Origin: Thalassia testudinum
Taxonomy: Eukaryota > Streptophyta > Magnoliopsida > Alismatales > Hydrocharitaceae
Assembly (NCBI GenBank): GCA_037157565.1
Contig: JAZHRO010000036.1
Coordinates: 15,116,501 to 15,180,500, forward strand
Reading direction: 5' to 3'
DNA length: 64,000 nt
In this document: positions 19,732 through 29,712 of the stretch, piece by piece
Numbering within the stretch: the first letter of the stretch is position 1
Layout of the letters: every line of letters starts with the position of its first letter
Made by a program: the position numbers and the translations under genes
Notes under the pieces: generated by a model
Told to the model about the DNA's origin: nothing
Databases searched by the model: none
Seen by the model: only the letters and a program-made list of their open reading frames with translations

Positions 19732-20714
19732 TGAGAGTCGTGTGGATCTAATATGCTATACTAGAGGAGATGGGTGAATAATATAGATGGTAATTTTCAA
19801 AATAACTTTAAAGCGAAATGAACACAAATCACAAAATATCATACATGAGTGCACCTGTATTTATAGTGGAAATGCTTGGGGGTAAAAACCACTACCTAAG
19901 TCTCTTAGCTTAGGATTTTCTCGACTAGTTAAAGCTAGTCAATCCACTAACGCACTACTTGAATGAGGGTGGCACAACCTCTTACAAGTACCCTTCTCTT
20001 AATCACCTGAAGAGAAGCACAACAACATGTCTCCCAAAACAACTTGGGACCCAGATCAAAATAGTAAAGGAAATACAGTATAATCCTAAGGAACCTCAAT
20101 GGAAAAATCAAACTGATGTTTTTTGCAGAGGCTTTTTGGTCGGAGTGCTTTGGAAAGCATGAAAGGAGAAGCGTAGAAGCACTACATAGATGAAGACGTA
20201 AAAGCTCTTTTTCTAGAGGTATTTCTTTCTTGTGTAGAAAAAGGCTACCAAGGACTTCTATTTATACTAGAATTTCGACCTAGAAAGAAAGTTTTTCAAA
20301 CTTATTTGGTCAATCAAATAAATTAGTTTGGTCGATCAAAAAGCATTTGGTCGGTCAATCTATTTATTTGATCGATCACTATTTGGTCGATTAATTAATC
20401 TTTTGATCGGTTTTTATGAGCTTCCTAATTTGGCTAGATTTGATCGATTAACCTAAGTGATTGGTTGATCAAAGTCTTTTGGTTGATCATTTTTAATAAT
20501 TGGTTGATCAATTAATTAAAACTTTGTTTTTAGGTAAATTACATTTTGTGAGTATAAAATTGAGGTTCCGTACATGTATTCTAGACTTAAGAAATAAAAA
20601 GACTCAATAGATGACTTCAGAGAGCTTTATTCCTTTCCATGAGTCAATATAGAGTCCTGAAAGATTAGTTTGATAGATAACATAATTTTGGTGTATCAAA
20701 GCTGAGGTACTAAT
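19732..20714 (-). mobile_element. Solo LTR-1 (long-LTR copia type) with TTGATCGATCAA array
   Basis: 983 bp inside Cop-L integrase. AATCTCT flanks both ends (19725-19731 and 20715-20721), a target duplication of 5-7 bp. The left part aligns with solo LTR-2 (AAACCACTACCTAAGTCTCT; TTAGGATTTTC; GATCAA/AGTCAATCCACTAAC). Orientation is inferred from solo LTR-2. It contains ten copies of a TTGRTCGATCAA palindrome at 20306-20511. No internal element sequence remains, so it is a solo LTR formed by recombination. Confidence 0.75.
20306..20511. repeat. Array of ten TTGGTCGATCAA-type palindromes
   Basis: Starts at 20306, 20328, 20347, 20368, 20383, 20403, 20440, 20461, 20479 and 20500. Steps are 22, 19, 21, 15, 20, 37, 21, 18 and 21 bp. 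Consensus TTG(G/A)T(C/T)GATCAA with changes such as AATCAA or GATTAA; spacers are unrelated to each other. This looks like dispersed binding sites, not a simple tandem repeat. Confidence 0.85.
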
Positions 20715-20721
20715 AATCTCT

Positions 20722-21240
20722 TCATTCCTTATTTTAGGGTCATGGGATCAACCACCAAACTAATTGCCTATATACTTCACAACAAAATGGTGAACAACTA
20801 AGAGGAAATACTGGCATATTATAAATGTGGCTAGAACTCTTTTGATCCAGAATAGTGTGCTTCTATCTTATTTGGGAGGCGCAATGCTCAGTGCATGCTA
20901 TTTGATTAATCAGATGCCTTAAACTATTCTTGATGAGGAAGTTCTATGTACTGTTCTCTTCCCTTATTTAGAGCTCTATGGGAACTCTTTGTTCACCTTT
21001 TAAGCCTGAATTGAGATAAGCTATCTCCTCGAGCAATCAAGTGTACCTTTATGGGATACTTTAGGACTCAAAAGGATTATAGGTGATATGATCTTGTTGG
21101 CAAGCATCATTATGTAGTATTGATGTCTCCTTTCTTGAGTCCATACCATGCTATTCATTCCTTAGGTTCACAGATTGTCTTGCCTAGACCTGAGGTCAGT
21201 GGCCTGATAATGCTAATTGGGATAACTTTTGGTAATCCTT
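20722..21240 (+). pseudogene. Cop-L integrase C-half and linker start
   Basis: Resumes with HGINHQTNCLYTSQQNGEQL, matching the copia HGI.HQ.SC..TPQQNG block. Then come MLSACYLINQMP-like residues, a FKPE..AISSR stretch, KCTF/Y.GY.RTQKDY and CYD.V.K.HYVVLMS. Ends by about 21240. Confidence 0.75.
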
Positions 21241-22269
21241 TGGACCGGAACCTTCAAATCATTATTGTATAAAAGGTCAATATTGACATCAAACGAGGAG
21301 AGAAAAGGAGAGAACACTACTTTAGGATGGTTTGGAGTTGTTGGACTTATCGAAAAAAAAATCCTTGAGCTACGCTAGTTTGGAGGTGTGACTAGCTAGA
21401 TGTTGAGGGTTATAAAAAGGGTTTGGAAACACCAAAGAAATGTTGGAAGGAATCCATGAGTCATGATCTCGGTTGTTTTTTCTAGGTTTCAAAATGACCA
21501 TGGATAGATATGAATAGAAACAAAGTATCAGATCTAATCCGCATATTGTTGGCCAAATTGGGAGCATAAGAAATTGATATCTTATACTTATCTGGATATA
21601 TTGGACAGAATGTCATAAAGGCTTTGAGGTTCTATTCTATGTTTAGCAGCACAAGGCTTGGGCACACAATGTATGTATGGCAATGTCAGAGTGTTTGGGG
21701 ATTGACTTGCCTGCAGGGAAGCAAGCGTGAGCATGTGGTGCAGATGGACTGATTGACATGATCTAGCTTCATTTTGACCTAGTTTAAGGGCTGAACCAAG
21801 TATTTGAGGCTCTTCTTGTAGCAGATTCTCTCTAAACAAGTCAAATAGAATACTGTACCTGGACATTATGTAACCTGGATCACTAAGTTCTGCAGTTGAG
21901 TGCCTCAAGAGTATCTGATAAGAGAAGGCTTATGTGCACGTGCATGTAACTTCAGAGTTTACGTTTCTAGAACTTGGTTTATGTGATTTCAGAGTTTATG
22001 TTTCTAGAACTTCATTTGTGGGTGACTTAGCCACGGAGACATATTTACATTTAATGCCTATGACCCGTTTAGTTTGTTTGTGGAGAGATAAAATTTTTGG
22101 TGTATTACAAAATATGTATCTTATATTCAATGATGATCTAATGCATATCCAAAATTCATTTAATTGACATGGTAATGAAAATTCCCCATCCATACAACTC
22201 AGGGTTATAAAGCTTACTGATTCCAATGATGCCTTATTAGCAAAGTAGGTGTTAAAGCTCTTCTAGGAT
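21241..22269. other. Unassigned intron sequence
   Basis: No convincing gene or element. A minus-strand frame at 21588-21908 (106 codons) shows nothing I recognise. A short tandem duplication at 21949-22013 repeats TTCAGAGTTTA(C/T)GTTTCTAG. Confidence 0.4.
21949..22013. repeat. Short tandem duplication, about 36-bp period
   Basis: ACTTCAGAGTTTACGTTTCT and ATTTCAGAGTTTATGTTTCT, each followed by AGAACTT, occur consecutively. Confidence 0.8.
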
Positions 22270-23168
22270 GAAGATAAATTGATGCATCAACTATTGGTGG
22301 GCTCCTATGGCTCATCATTGAAGTGTTAAAAAAGGTTGGTTATCTGGAGTCTGCTTTTTGAAGAGGATTAATTTTGGTAGCGCACCAGGTTTCTCTCCTT
22401 TTCTATCCTGTCCTAGGAGATGGTATGACTTTCAGGTTCTAGGAGGTTGATTGGATGGGTGTATAATGATTGGATGAGATGTTGAGGTTGTATGTTCTAG
22501 CCTGTAACAAGTTTCAATCATTGAGAGATTTCTGGGATGGTCCCATGCAGTGTGTTTCAAGTGCTTGGACCCTTAGGGTCAGGGAGAGCTTTCAAAAACA
22601 AGGATGAAAGATTTGCAGGTGTTGCTTGGTGTGATTCGGGACTTCCACCCAAAAGTTGGGACTCCTAACCCCTTGGAGTGGGATAGAGGGACTTTCCCGG
22701 CTAACAAGGCCTGTCATATCGTTTGAGGTGAGATAGGAATGGAGAATATGGATGTGGAATGGCTTTGCCATTTGAAAAATGAAAGTCCCTATTGAAGGTT
22801 AAAATTTTCTTAAGGCTTCTTAGAAGGGGGAGGTTGGTTCGAAAGGTAAGGCAAAGATATTGGATTCAAGATGCAGATACCTTGTGCAGTCTTTGTGAGG
22901 CACTGGAGGAGGATAGTACAGACCCCTTCTTTTCGTACTGGTTTGCAAAAGCAGTATGGGATCATGTATTAAGTCCGGCCACTCTGGAGGACTCTGCAGT
23001 TTGGAATGGCCTTTAAAAGTCGCATTCTGTCTGACCTCTTGGCTTGCGTCAAGGCCTGTGTCATTTGTGGTCAATTTGGCTGCAAGGAAATATGGCAGTC
23101 TTTCGAAGGGAGCTTGGGATGAAATTGCTGTAAGAGAGGCCCTGGCTATGTCTGACTTCTGCTTTCAG
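22270..23168 (+). pseudogene. LINE-3: L1 ORF2 C-terminal fragment
   Basis: Plus strand. LLGVIRDFHPKVGTPNPLEW resembles the L1 post-RT segment. It is followed by PLKVKIFLRLLRRGRLVRKV, CSLCEALEEDSTDPFFSYWF and AKAVWD, the zf-RVT zinc-binding region (W..IPPK...FLW....L.T...L; C..C....E...H.FF.C..A..VW). The catalytic RT part is missing, as are both element ends. The T17 run at 23169-23185 does not fit a plus-strand poly(A) tail, so it belongs to something else. Confidence 0.7.
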
Positions 23169-23185
23169 TTTTTTTTTTTTTTTTT
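23169..23185. repeat. Poly(T) tract
   Basis: Seventeen T, followed by GAAAAAGAAAGG. It resembles the T-run plus GAGAAAGAAGGAAG at the 3' end of minus-strand LINE-2 (9387-9425), so it may mark another minus-strand LINE tail. Nothing else of such an element was recognised. Confidence 0.5.
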
Positions 23186-23576
23186 GAAAAAGAAAGGATG
23201 ATTCTGGTTTCATTATTTGTAATCAAACTTTTTGGAGTAAGTAATGGAGCGGATGGCTACCGACTTCCTTGACCTTTTCAAACAATACAAGAAAATCCTC
23301 TATCCGTATTTGATATTGAGAAAACAAAAAAGGGCATGATATGAACCAAATCCGATGTATTTTCACTGCAAACTTATGAATCTCTTTACACCATCACATA
23401 CTTGCTGCAGTTTCATATACAATTTCCCGCTTTTTTTAATGATGCACTATTCTCTTTATACATATATCCTTTTTTTCTTAATATGGTCTTATGTAGAGCC
23501 ATTTAACTGAAACTTTCTACAAACAACTTTCAGGACATTGATAGTTGAAGCGTCGAAATTCTTTATTGTTCTGCAG

Positions 23577-23657
23577 GTTGCAGTTAGGGAGCTTGAACTA
23601 AATCATGATTATAACTTGCTGCACTTTTCTGCTGAAGATTTCGAAAGTAAATTGCAG
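23577..23657 (+). CDS. NADP-dependent glutamate dehydrogenase, exon d
   Basis: 81 bp, 27 full codons in phase 0, between TTCTGCAG and CAG before GTCACC. It encodes VAVRELELNHDYNLLHFSAE then DFESKLQ. In NADP-GDH this follows the AGG motif (AGGVxxxGLEx...W..E.VD..L), the start of the C-terminal helical segment. A perfect phase match to exon c across 15.2 kb of intron shows that both belong to one gene. The next exon, encoding the final helices, is not found in the rest of the window. Confidence 0.9.
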
Positions 23658-23945
23658 GTCACCAGCTGTCTTCCTCCAAATTTATTTTCGAAATTTGTAT
23701 CAAGAAATTTCATGCACACTGTTGCATCATCCCACTACTTCTATTTAATAAGCACACCTAGTTGCATTGTCATTCTACTGCTTTTAAGTTGATTTATTAT
23801 GTTGAATGGAGACATTTCTCTAATTGCAACTTATCTGCAATGTACAGGAGATAGGGTGATTAAAGAATTAGATAGAATATAAAAGGTACATATTAATTCA
23901 CCCATTTGAACATCTCAGATTTAGCTTAGGTGGAGTTATAACAAA
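23658..23945 (+). other. GDH intron start downstream of exon d
   Basis: AT-rich, donor GTCACC at 23658. ATGTACAG at 23846 looks like an acceptor, but what follows (GAGATAGGGTGA) hits a stop within four codons and does not match GDH. It runs into the Cop-D LTR at about 23946. Confidence 0.5.
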
Positions 23946-24087
23946 TGAGTCTAATGTTATTCTATAGCCCTACCGCTTAATATATAGAGGTAAGAAAATT
24001 ATATAAGTTGTCCTTAGAGAAGTAGGAAATGAAATAACTCAATAAATAATAAATTCATATAAATGATGTAGACCGAAGGGGCTAACA
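23946..24087 (-). repeat. Cop-D 3' LTR
   Basis: On the minus strand it begins TGTTAGCCCCTTCGG at 24087, just after a purine tract (GAGGGGGAG), and has a TATATATTAAG box. The far end is set by alignment with the Cop-E LTR (TGAGTCTAATG versus AGAGAGAATGAAAAT). Confidence 0.7.
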
Positions 24088-24094
24088 CTCCCCC

Positions 24095-24309
24095 TCAAGT
24101 TGTAGTATAGATGTCAATCATACTTAACTTGGAACAACAAATATCAAAGGATGATTGTGGTAGTGCCTTGGTGAAGATATTTGTTGTCTGGTCATTAGAA
24201 GAAACATGAGTGGTGAAGATGAGGCCTCTCTTGATTAAGTCTTGCGTGTAGTGGTAATCAACTTTCACATGCTTGGTGCTCTTATGAAACATTGGATTGT
24301 TGGCAATGT
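24095..24309 (-). pseudogene. Cop-D RNase H C-terminus
   Basis: Encodes IANNPMFHKSTKHVKVDYHY, TQDLIKRGLIFTTHVSSNDQ and TTNIFTKALP, ending CSKLSMIDIYTTT next to the polypurine tract. The open stretch stops at the Cop-E LTR. Confidence 0.88.
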
Positions 24310-24314
24310 AATAG

Positions 24315-24463
24315 TCAGAGAGAATGAAAATTCTTATTGAACCAAGAAACCCTACATCTCTTTATATAGAGAGGTGAGGGAACAATTGCAGTACATGTCT
24401 AGGCAAGAATAGAAAATAACAAAAAAGTATAAAATAACTGAAGGGGTATCTAATATACTAACA
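24315..24463 (-). repeat. Cop-E 3' LTR
   Basis: 149 bp, TATATAGAGAGG box. The minus strand begins TGTTAGTATATTAG. Matches 41332-41436, which has a roughly 45-bp internal deletion. Confidence 0.85.
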
Positions 24464-24470
24464 CTGTCTC

Positions 24471-25120
24471 TTAAGCTAGAGTATAGATGCCAATCATGCC
24501 CAGCTTGAAACAAATGACATCAAATGCAGAACATGAAAGAGGCTTAGTGAAGATATCTGTTGTTTGATCTTCAGAGGCAACTGAAGTAGTATAGATGACT
24601 CTGCGCTGTATTAGGTCCCTGGTATAATGGCAATCAACCTCAACATGCTTGGTGTGCTCATGGAACATTAGGTTGTTTGCTACATAGGTAGCAGCGCAGT
24701 TGTTGCTCTTCATCTCCATTGACTCAACCTGGACATATAAATCCTGCAATACTGATCTCACCCAGACCATTTCTGTCATAGTCTGCGCCATGGCACGGTA
24801 CTCAGATTCTGCACTTGACCTGGATATAACCTGCTATTTTTTACTCCTCCAAGTCATAAGATTTCCTGCTACATAAGTACAAAAACTATACATTCTATAT
24901 GGTCTGCATCAGAATAGTCTACCATAATCATGGAGTTGCCTCTGCTAACTAAAATACCATAGCCCGGTGCTCTCTTTAAGCACTTGAGCACCTGCATTGT
25001 TGCATCCAAATGTTTCCTGGTTGGTTTGCCCATGAACTGACTAAGCTTCTCCATGGCGAGGGAAATATCTAGGCAAGTAATAGTGAGATATAGCAGCTTG
25101 CCAATCAATTTCCTCTATGA
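24471..25120 (-). pseudogene. Cop-E RNase H
   Basis: From 25120 down: MIGKLLYLTITCLDISLAME, LSQFMGKPTRKHLDATMQVL, GILVSRGNSMIMVDYSDADH, then MAQTMTEMVWVRSVLQDLYV, NCAATYVANNLMFHEHTKHV, CHYTRDLIQRR, EDQTTDIFTKPL and the tail GMIGIYTLA. A frame break lies between 24791 and 24869. Family-level match to Cop-B RNase H is clear. Confidence 0.88.
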
Positions 25121-25965
25121 TCTACTATCAACAGGTTCAAACTTACTGTCATAGAGATGCCCTTTAGGATCTATGGGTATGTTGGCAAGCTTAGCCTCAA
25201 CATCCTTATCCCCTATAACATATCAAGGGCATACTTGTGCTTCATGAACACTATACCATCCCTACTTCGTTTCACCTCAATACCCAAAAAATACTGTAGC
25301 TCACCCAGGTCCTTCATTACAAAGGAATCTGCTAGCTTCTACTTGACCTTAGCTATCCCAGCTCTATCATCACCAGTAACAATAAGATCAACATAGACAA
25401 GGAGTGTCACAATACCTCCCTTGTTCTTCCTAATAAAGAGCGAATGATCTGCAGAAGACCTCCTAAGTCCCATAGCCTGTACCACCTCTAACAACTTCTA
25501 GAACCATGCATGTCGACTATTGTTTAGGCCACAGATGGACTTCCTCAGTCTACATACACATTCCTCCTTAGTCTCCAAGCCTCAAGACTGCTACACATGA
25601 ACTTCCTCTTGATGATTTCCATAGAGAAATGCATTCTTTACACCTAGCTGATATAATGGCCATTCATAATGTGCAGCTACAGAGACGAGGATGCGGACAG
25701 TCGGAAGCCTTGCAATAGGAGAAAAGGTGTCAATAAAATCCACCCTATATGTTAGGGTGAATCCCTTTGCAACCAACCGAGCCTTGTGGCGAGAAATGGA
25801 TCCATTTGGATTATACTTCAATGCAAAGATCCACTAATATCCAACCACTTTAGCACCAGTGGGAAGCTCAGTAAGCTCCCATGTCCCATGAGAACGAAGG
25901 GCAACTATCTCCTCCTCCATGGCTTGATGTCATTTCAGATCAAGCATGACTTGTTGATATGTCGT
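25121..25965 (-). pseudogene. Cop-E reverse transcriptase
   Basis: Visible: W.L..LPTGAKVVG with WIFALKYNPNGSISRHKARL, VAKGFTLTYRVDFIDTFSPI and ARLPTVRILVSVAAHYEWPL, then KNAFLYGN. The catalytic motif near 25390 reads LLVYVDLIVTGDD: one Asp of YVDD is missing by a clean codon deletion. Several stops follow. Same change as in Cop-I; Cop-B has YVNL. Confidence 0.88.
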
Positions 25966-26516
25966 GGAATATGAGTAGTTGAAAGTGCAATGGTGAACAT
26001 AGCAAACGACCACCCTAGATTGGCAATAGACACTGCCCCAACAACTTGGTACCGAGCACAATTGCGAGGTGCCTTCCGAATGGCAATCGGAAGGTCATGG
26101 TCCTTCACTTCTGTCTCCTGCAGAAGGGTAGAGGAAGCACTATACCCAAAAGCCTAGCTAGAAGAACCTTTATCATCACCACTATGACGACTCATGTTAG
26201 TATCAACACATACCTGACTTGGGGAGGACGTGGCGGCTGAGGGGGTAAGGGGTGTGCTGCCTATAAGTTGCTGGGAACCTGTAAAGACGAGGTGGTTCCA
26301 AGTATCGTACATTATCCGAACCACTATTTGAAGTAGTACTATCTGGACTATGAATAGTAGGTATTTATTCCAATGGAACTAGTGGCACTGGCATAGGTGT
26401 AGGGTCATCCTGAAAAGACAACTAATGTGTAGCAAAATATAGGACGAACTCATGAAAGGTGACATCTGCATTGACATAGTGCCTCCTGCCCAATGGATCA
26501 TAGCACTTATAACTCA
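25966..26516 (-). pseudogene. Cop-E integrase tail and integrase-RT linker
   Basis: Reads YKCYDPLGRRHYVNADVTFH then EFVLYFAT near 26500-26430, followed by a Pro/Thr/Ser-rich linker and DLPIAIRKAPRNCAR-like residues near 26080. It starts just after the plastid insert. Confidence 0.75.
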
Positions 26517-26748
26517 CTTCACTTCCTTATGGATGCGATTCATTCCTTATGGAATGAGTGGATCCACTTGTTATCGGACACTTTCGATTCGGAAATCTTC
26601 CGAGGAAATTTCGACCTATTTCACTTTCTACCTATTTAACTTTCTCATAATTATGAAAATCAATCCTACTACTTCTGGTCCTGCGGTTGGTCCTGCGGTT
26701 TCCACATCTGAAAAAAAAAACCTAGGGCAAATCATTCAAATTAGAAAT
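26517..26748 (+). other. atpB: Plastid DNA insert: atpB 5' region (NUPT)
   Basis: Plus strand. About 130 bp of leader (CACTTTCGATTCGGAAATCT, then CGACCTATTTCACTTTC) followed by ATG at 26653 and codons for MKINPTTSGPAVGPAVST then SEKKNLGQIIQI. This is the start of the plastid ATP synthase CF1 beta subunit. A 12-bp duplication (GGTCCTGCGGTT twice) adds four residues. It ends after about 30 codons. It interrupts Cop-E integrase between KCLFL and YKCYDP, where a GYSxTQKG block should be. Not expressed as AtpB. Boundaries are good to about 10 bp. Confidence 0.85.
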
Positions 26749-27674
26749 AAACACTTCACAATCATAGGTGCTAATTTGTCTCATCTTGGTCCCATAATGT
26801 GAACAAGTGCTACACAACCAAACACCCATAGCAGTACATGAAACAACTTATTCGGATGAAGAACTTGTCAAGGAATTTGCTCCTGTAATACCGAATTAGG
26901 CATCCAGTTAATTAAGTGGCAAGTAGTAAGTATTACATCTCCCTAATATATCTGTGGTACATTATAGTGAATAAGTAATGTCTTGGTCGCATCCAACATA
27001 TAATGGTGTTTCCTTTCAACCACCCTGTTTTGCTATTATGTTTAGGAGCAAGAGGTCTGATGAATAATACGAATGGACCTATAAAAGGCAACCAACTTTG
27101 CCGTGTAAAACTCAAGTGCATTATGAGAACATACAATCTTAACAACAGAAGAAAATTGGGCCTTTATTTGCATCACAAAAGTTTCAATCACAGTGCTCAC
27201 ATCAGACTTATTCCGTAACAAGAATAACAAAGACATCCGAGAATAATCATCAATAATAAGTAAATAATAGCGATGACCCAATCTATTTGCAACTTTGCTT
27301 GGACCCCAAATGTCAAAACAGGAAGCAAAACTTTGAGAAAACTGGCAGGAAAATTGGAACAATGATGCTTCTCCCGCTGGCAAGCATCACATTGAATTTA
27401 AGCAGTTGGTGAAATATGAGGGATGACCTATCTTAGCCTGTCCAGAGAAGGATGTTCGAGTCAACGATGCCATTGAAAAGTTGTACAACACTAAAGGCAA
27501 CTTCTCCTCGGCAAGCAGCAGCAAAAGGTGTCTGGATCAGGCATTACATGCCCTCCTCTTCATGTCTATCACCAATCGTCCTCCTCGTGAGCTTGTCCTG
27601 AATAATACAACCCAACTCGTCAAAGATGGCACGACAATATAGATCCTTGGTGGTCAAGATAACAGATAAGAACC
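26749..27674 (-). pseudogene. Cop-E integrase core and pre-integrase
   Basis: From about 27600 down: CRAIFDELGCII-like pre-integrase start, HDRHEEG, SLDRLR region, CDAC block near 27390, FDIWGPSKVANRLGHRYYLL, IIDDYSRMSLLFLLRNKSDV, FSSVVKIVCSHNALEF (catalytic block with Asp replaced by His), WLPFIGPF, and KLAPMIVKCLFL at the plastid insert. Stops throughout. Confidence 0.85.
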
Positions 27675-27801
27675 TGTTGAGTTATATTTTTAGTGGCTTC
27701 TTTACTGTATTTTATATTGTATGTGTCTTGTAATTTACCCTTTGTGCCTCTTTATACAAAGGTATCTAGGGTTTCTAATAGAATTTGATTTGTTCTTTTG
27801 T
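27675..27801 (+). repeat. Cop-P1 5' LTR
   Basis: 127 bp, starts TGTTGAGTTATAT and ends CTTTTGT. TATA-like TTTATACAAAGG. Aligns along its length with 39546-39675. Confidence 0.92.
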
Positions 27802-27808
27802 CCTATTT

Positions 27809-27820
27809 TGGTATCAGAGC
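27809..27820 (+). other. Cop-P1 primer-binding site
   Basis: TGGTATCAGAGC followed by AGCGGTC: exact plant tRNA-iMet complement, 7 bp after the LTR. Confidence 0.92.
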
Positions 27821-28430
27821 AGCGGTCTTAGATTAGGCTCTAGTATCCAACCCAAACCTAACTTCCTCTCCCCTCCACCTAAACCCTAGCATCTCTCTCT
27901 CCTCCTTAGGGAGCCGTTGGTCCCCTCCTTGCTGCTGCCAACCCCTTTAGATCGGCAGCAAGGACCAACACTGCCAGCCAGAGGGGTTGGCAACAGCAGG
28001 AGGCTGCTGCGACGACTCCTTGGTCCTACACGACCGCCTAGGGCACCGTCGCCTAAGTCTCCTTATGGTGGCCTGATCGCCTGCAGCGCCACCTCCACGA
28101 CTGCGGTGGTCTGATCGGCTGCAATGTAGTCGCTGCCCTGTTTTGAGGAGCTATAGGACCCCCCCTCCCGTCTTCTTTTGTTGTGTTTTCACGACCTTCA
28201 TGGGGCACAATCACGAGGAGGTGGCCCAAATCTGATCATGGGCAAGCTTACGTGCTTCGGGGTGACGTGAACAGTCACCCGTCTATCTTCTCCAATCGAG
28301 TAGAGGTCAAAGAGAAGAAACAACCCCTTTGGGGTCTTATGTAGCCCCAAAGGTTGGTTGTTATGGTCTGAACTTGTCTCTGATCTCAAATCTGTGACGA
28401 TTTTAGACCTACGCATGGTTTGATTTTTTA
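27821..28430 (+). other. Cop-P1 leader
   Basis: GC-rich untranslated sequence between primer site and the Cop-P2 insertion. Short open frames here are not supported as genes. Confidence 0.6.
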
Positions 28431-28435
28431 ATGCA

Positions 28436-28567
28436 TGTTGAGTTGTATTGGGGCTTTCTCATTTATTTTATATTGTAAGGGTATTTCTATACTTTGTCCC
28501 CTTCTGTGCTCTCGATATAAAGACATCAGGGGCCCACTAAATAATCTATGGCATTTCCACCTTAACA
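28436..28567 (+). repeat. Cop-P2 5' LTR
   Basis: Starts TGTTGAGTTGTATTGGGGC and ends CCACCTTAACA. Promoter-like CGATATAAAGAC. Same length as the 3' copy. Confidence 0.95.
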
Positions 28568-28579
28568 TGGTATTAGAGC
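28568..28579 (+). other. Cop-P2 primer-binding site
   Basis: TGGTATTAGAGC then AGCGGTCC, directly after the LTR; one transition from consensus. Confidence 0.92.
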
Positions 28580-29347
28580 AGCGGTCCTAGACTAATGCTT
28601 GGGTATCCCACCTGAAATCGTAGCCGCTAAACCCCCCACCCAAACCCCTTCTATCTCTTTTCCGTGTCGCCGACCATCCTCGGGCCAGCAACGTCGTCGG
28701 CCACCTCAGCCGGACTTCAGAGTCGTCGCCACAAGCCATATCTGGTTGTCGCTGGCCTGCTCTTCGCTTAGGGTGACTAGTGATCGGTCGGATCGCTCTC
28801 CAGCGGGCGTGGTTGTGTTGCCTTAGCGCCGTCGCTGCCTTAGATTGCCCTCTTGTAGGCGCGGTCGCGCTGCCCTAGCATTGTCATCGCCTCAGATCGC
28901 CTCCACCACCTTTGCAGCAGTCCTCAACTGTCGCGGACCGCTGTTGCCACCTCTACAGGGGGTCGTTGCCACCACCTCTACAGCGGGTCGCCACCGCCAT
29001 CATGGACCACCTACAGCTGGTTGCCACCACCGCAGTCCGGTGACCTAAGGTGTTAGATGCCCACCAGGGCTGCTCCTAGCATCGTTGAAGGCTGCCATTG
29101 CCGTTAATCTCGATTTTGGGGTTATAGGAACCAGGGCAATGTACAACAGGACCTAGACCGGGGTACTTCGATCCCGTCTTCCCTCTCCAGGCTTTCGACA
29201 GCAGCACCCTTTGGTGAAGAGCACCGCTAGGGCTTGATCTATGCCCTAATGTATGCAACACAGTTGATTCCACTTGTATTAGATCTATGATCTTTCTGTT
29301 TTTCAGCAGTGCAAGTTGTCTGTTTTGTGGATTACAACGTAGGAGTT
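28580..29347 (+). other. Cop-P2 leader, GC-rich
   Basis: CG-rich leader with repeats of CCACCTCTACAG and GGGTCG(T/C)(T/C)GCCACC near 28950-29000. Open frames of 60-75 codons here reflect composition only. Confidence 0.6.
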
Positions 29348-29707
29348 ATGGGAGATCAAAAAGAATCTATTAGCTACTTGTCGAGGAAGTCATCCATCGC
29401 AAGCGCTCCCCCACACATGCATGGGACTTCTATTAAGTTGAATGGAACCAACTTTCTATTATGGTCTACATTGTTCTCCAGATTCATCGGATCCCATCGT
29501 AAGAAGTATATATTGTTGGAGGCAGAACCCACAATAAAATCTGCAGATTGGGAGGCACACAATGACTGAGTTGTCACATGCCACCTGAACAGCATGACCC
29601 AGACCCTTGCAAACTAGGTCATGGCATATGCCTTTGTGAAGAAAATGTGGGAAGTGTTGCATGAGATTCATTGCCATAAGAGCAACATTACCAGATTGTA
29701 CTGAGTC
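29348..29707 (+). pseudogene. Cop-P2 gag, first part
   Basis: ATG at 29348. KLNGTNFLLWSTLFSRFIGS is the gag entry motif; then WEAHND, a stop in place of Trp, VVTCHLNSM, and FVKKMWEVLHEIHCHKSNIT (MW..L motif). Closely similar to Cop-P1 gag. It breaks at solo LTR-2, whose target duplication is GTAGA. Confidence 0.88.
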
Positions 29708-29712
29708 GTAGA

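Larger units (their letters stand above)
18905..21240 (+). mobile_element. Cop-L: copia pre-integrase and integrase fragment
   Basis: Plus strand, no LTRs found. It carries the protease-to-pre-integrase stretch and the integrase, split by solo LTR-1 (19732-20714). It is truncated on both sides, ending in the linker near 21240. Confidence 0.75.
8333..23576 (+). other. Giant GDH intron (15.2 kb) filled with mobile elements
   Basis: The donor GTATGA at 8333 and the acceptor TTCTGCAG at 23576 join exon c to exon d in phase 0, giving the expected AGG-V-(x)3-ELELN protein junction. Inside lie a MITE-like fragment, LINE-2, the YJU2 pseudogene, Cop-B with M1 and M2, Cop-L with solo LTR-1, and LINE-3. 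The remaining AT-rich stretches (8333-8750, 8936-9386, 18103-18904, 21240-22270, 23188-23576) are probably original intron. Confidence 0.75.

Noticed and set aside
21588..21908. 106-codon minus-strand frame
   Set aside because: No recognisable motif, no splice context and no related frame elsewhere in the window.
23846..23870. Start of a fifth GDH exon after ATGTACAG
   Set aside because: The frame meets a stop within four codons and does not match the family sequence that should follow exon d.
26452..26802. A functional small plastid-type gene
   Set aside because: Only the first 30 codons of atpB are present, then retroelement sequence; no complete domain.
28599..29048. Pro/Ser/Arg-rich open frames of 67-75 codons
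   Set aside because: They lie between the Cop-P2 primer site and gag; GC-rich leader composition explains them.
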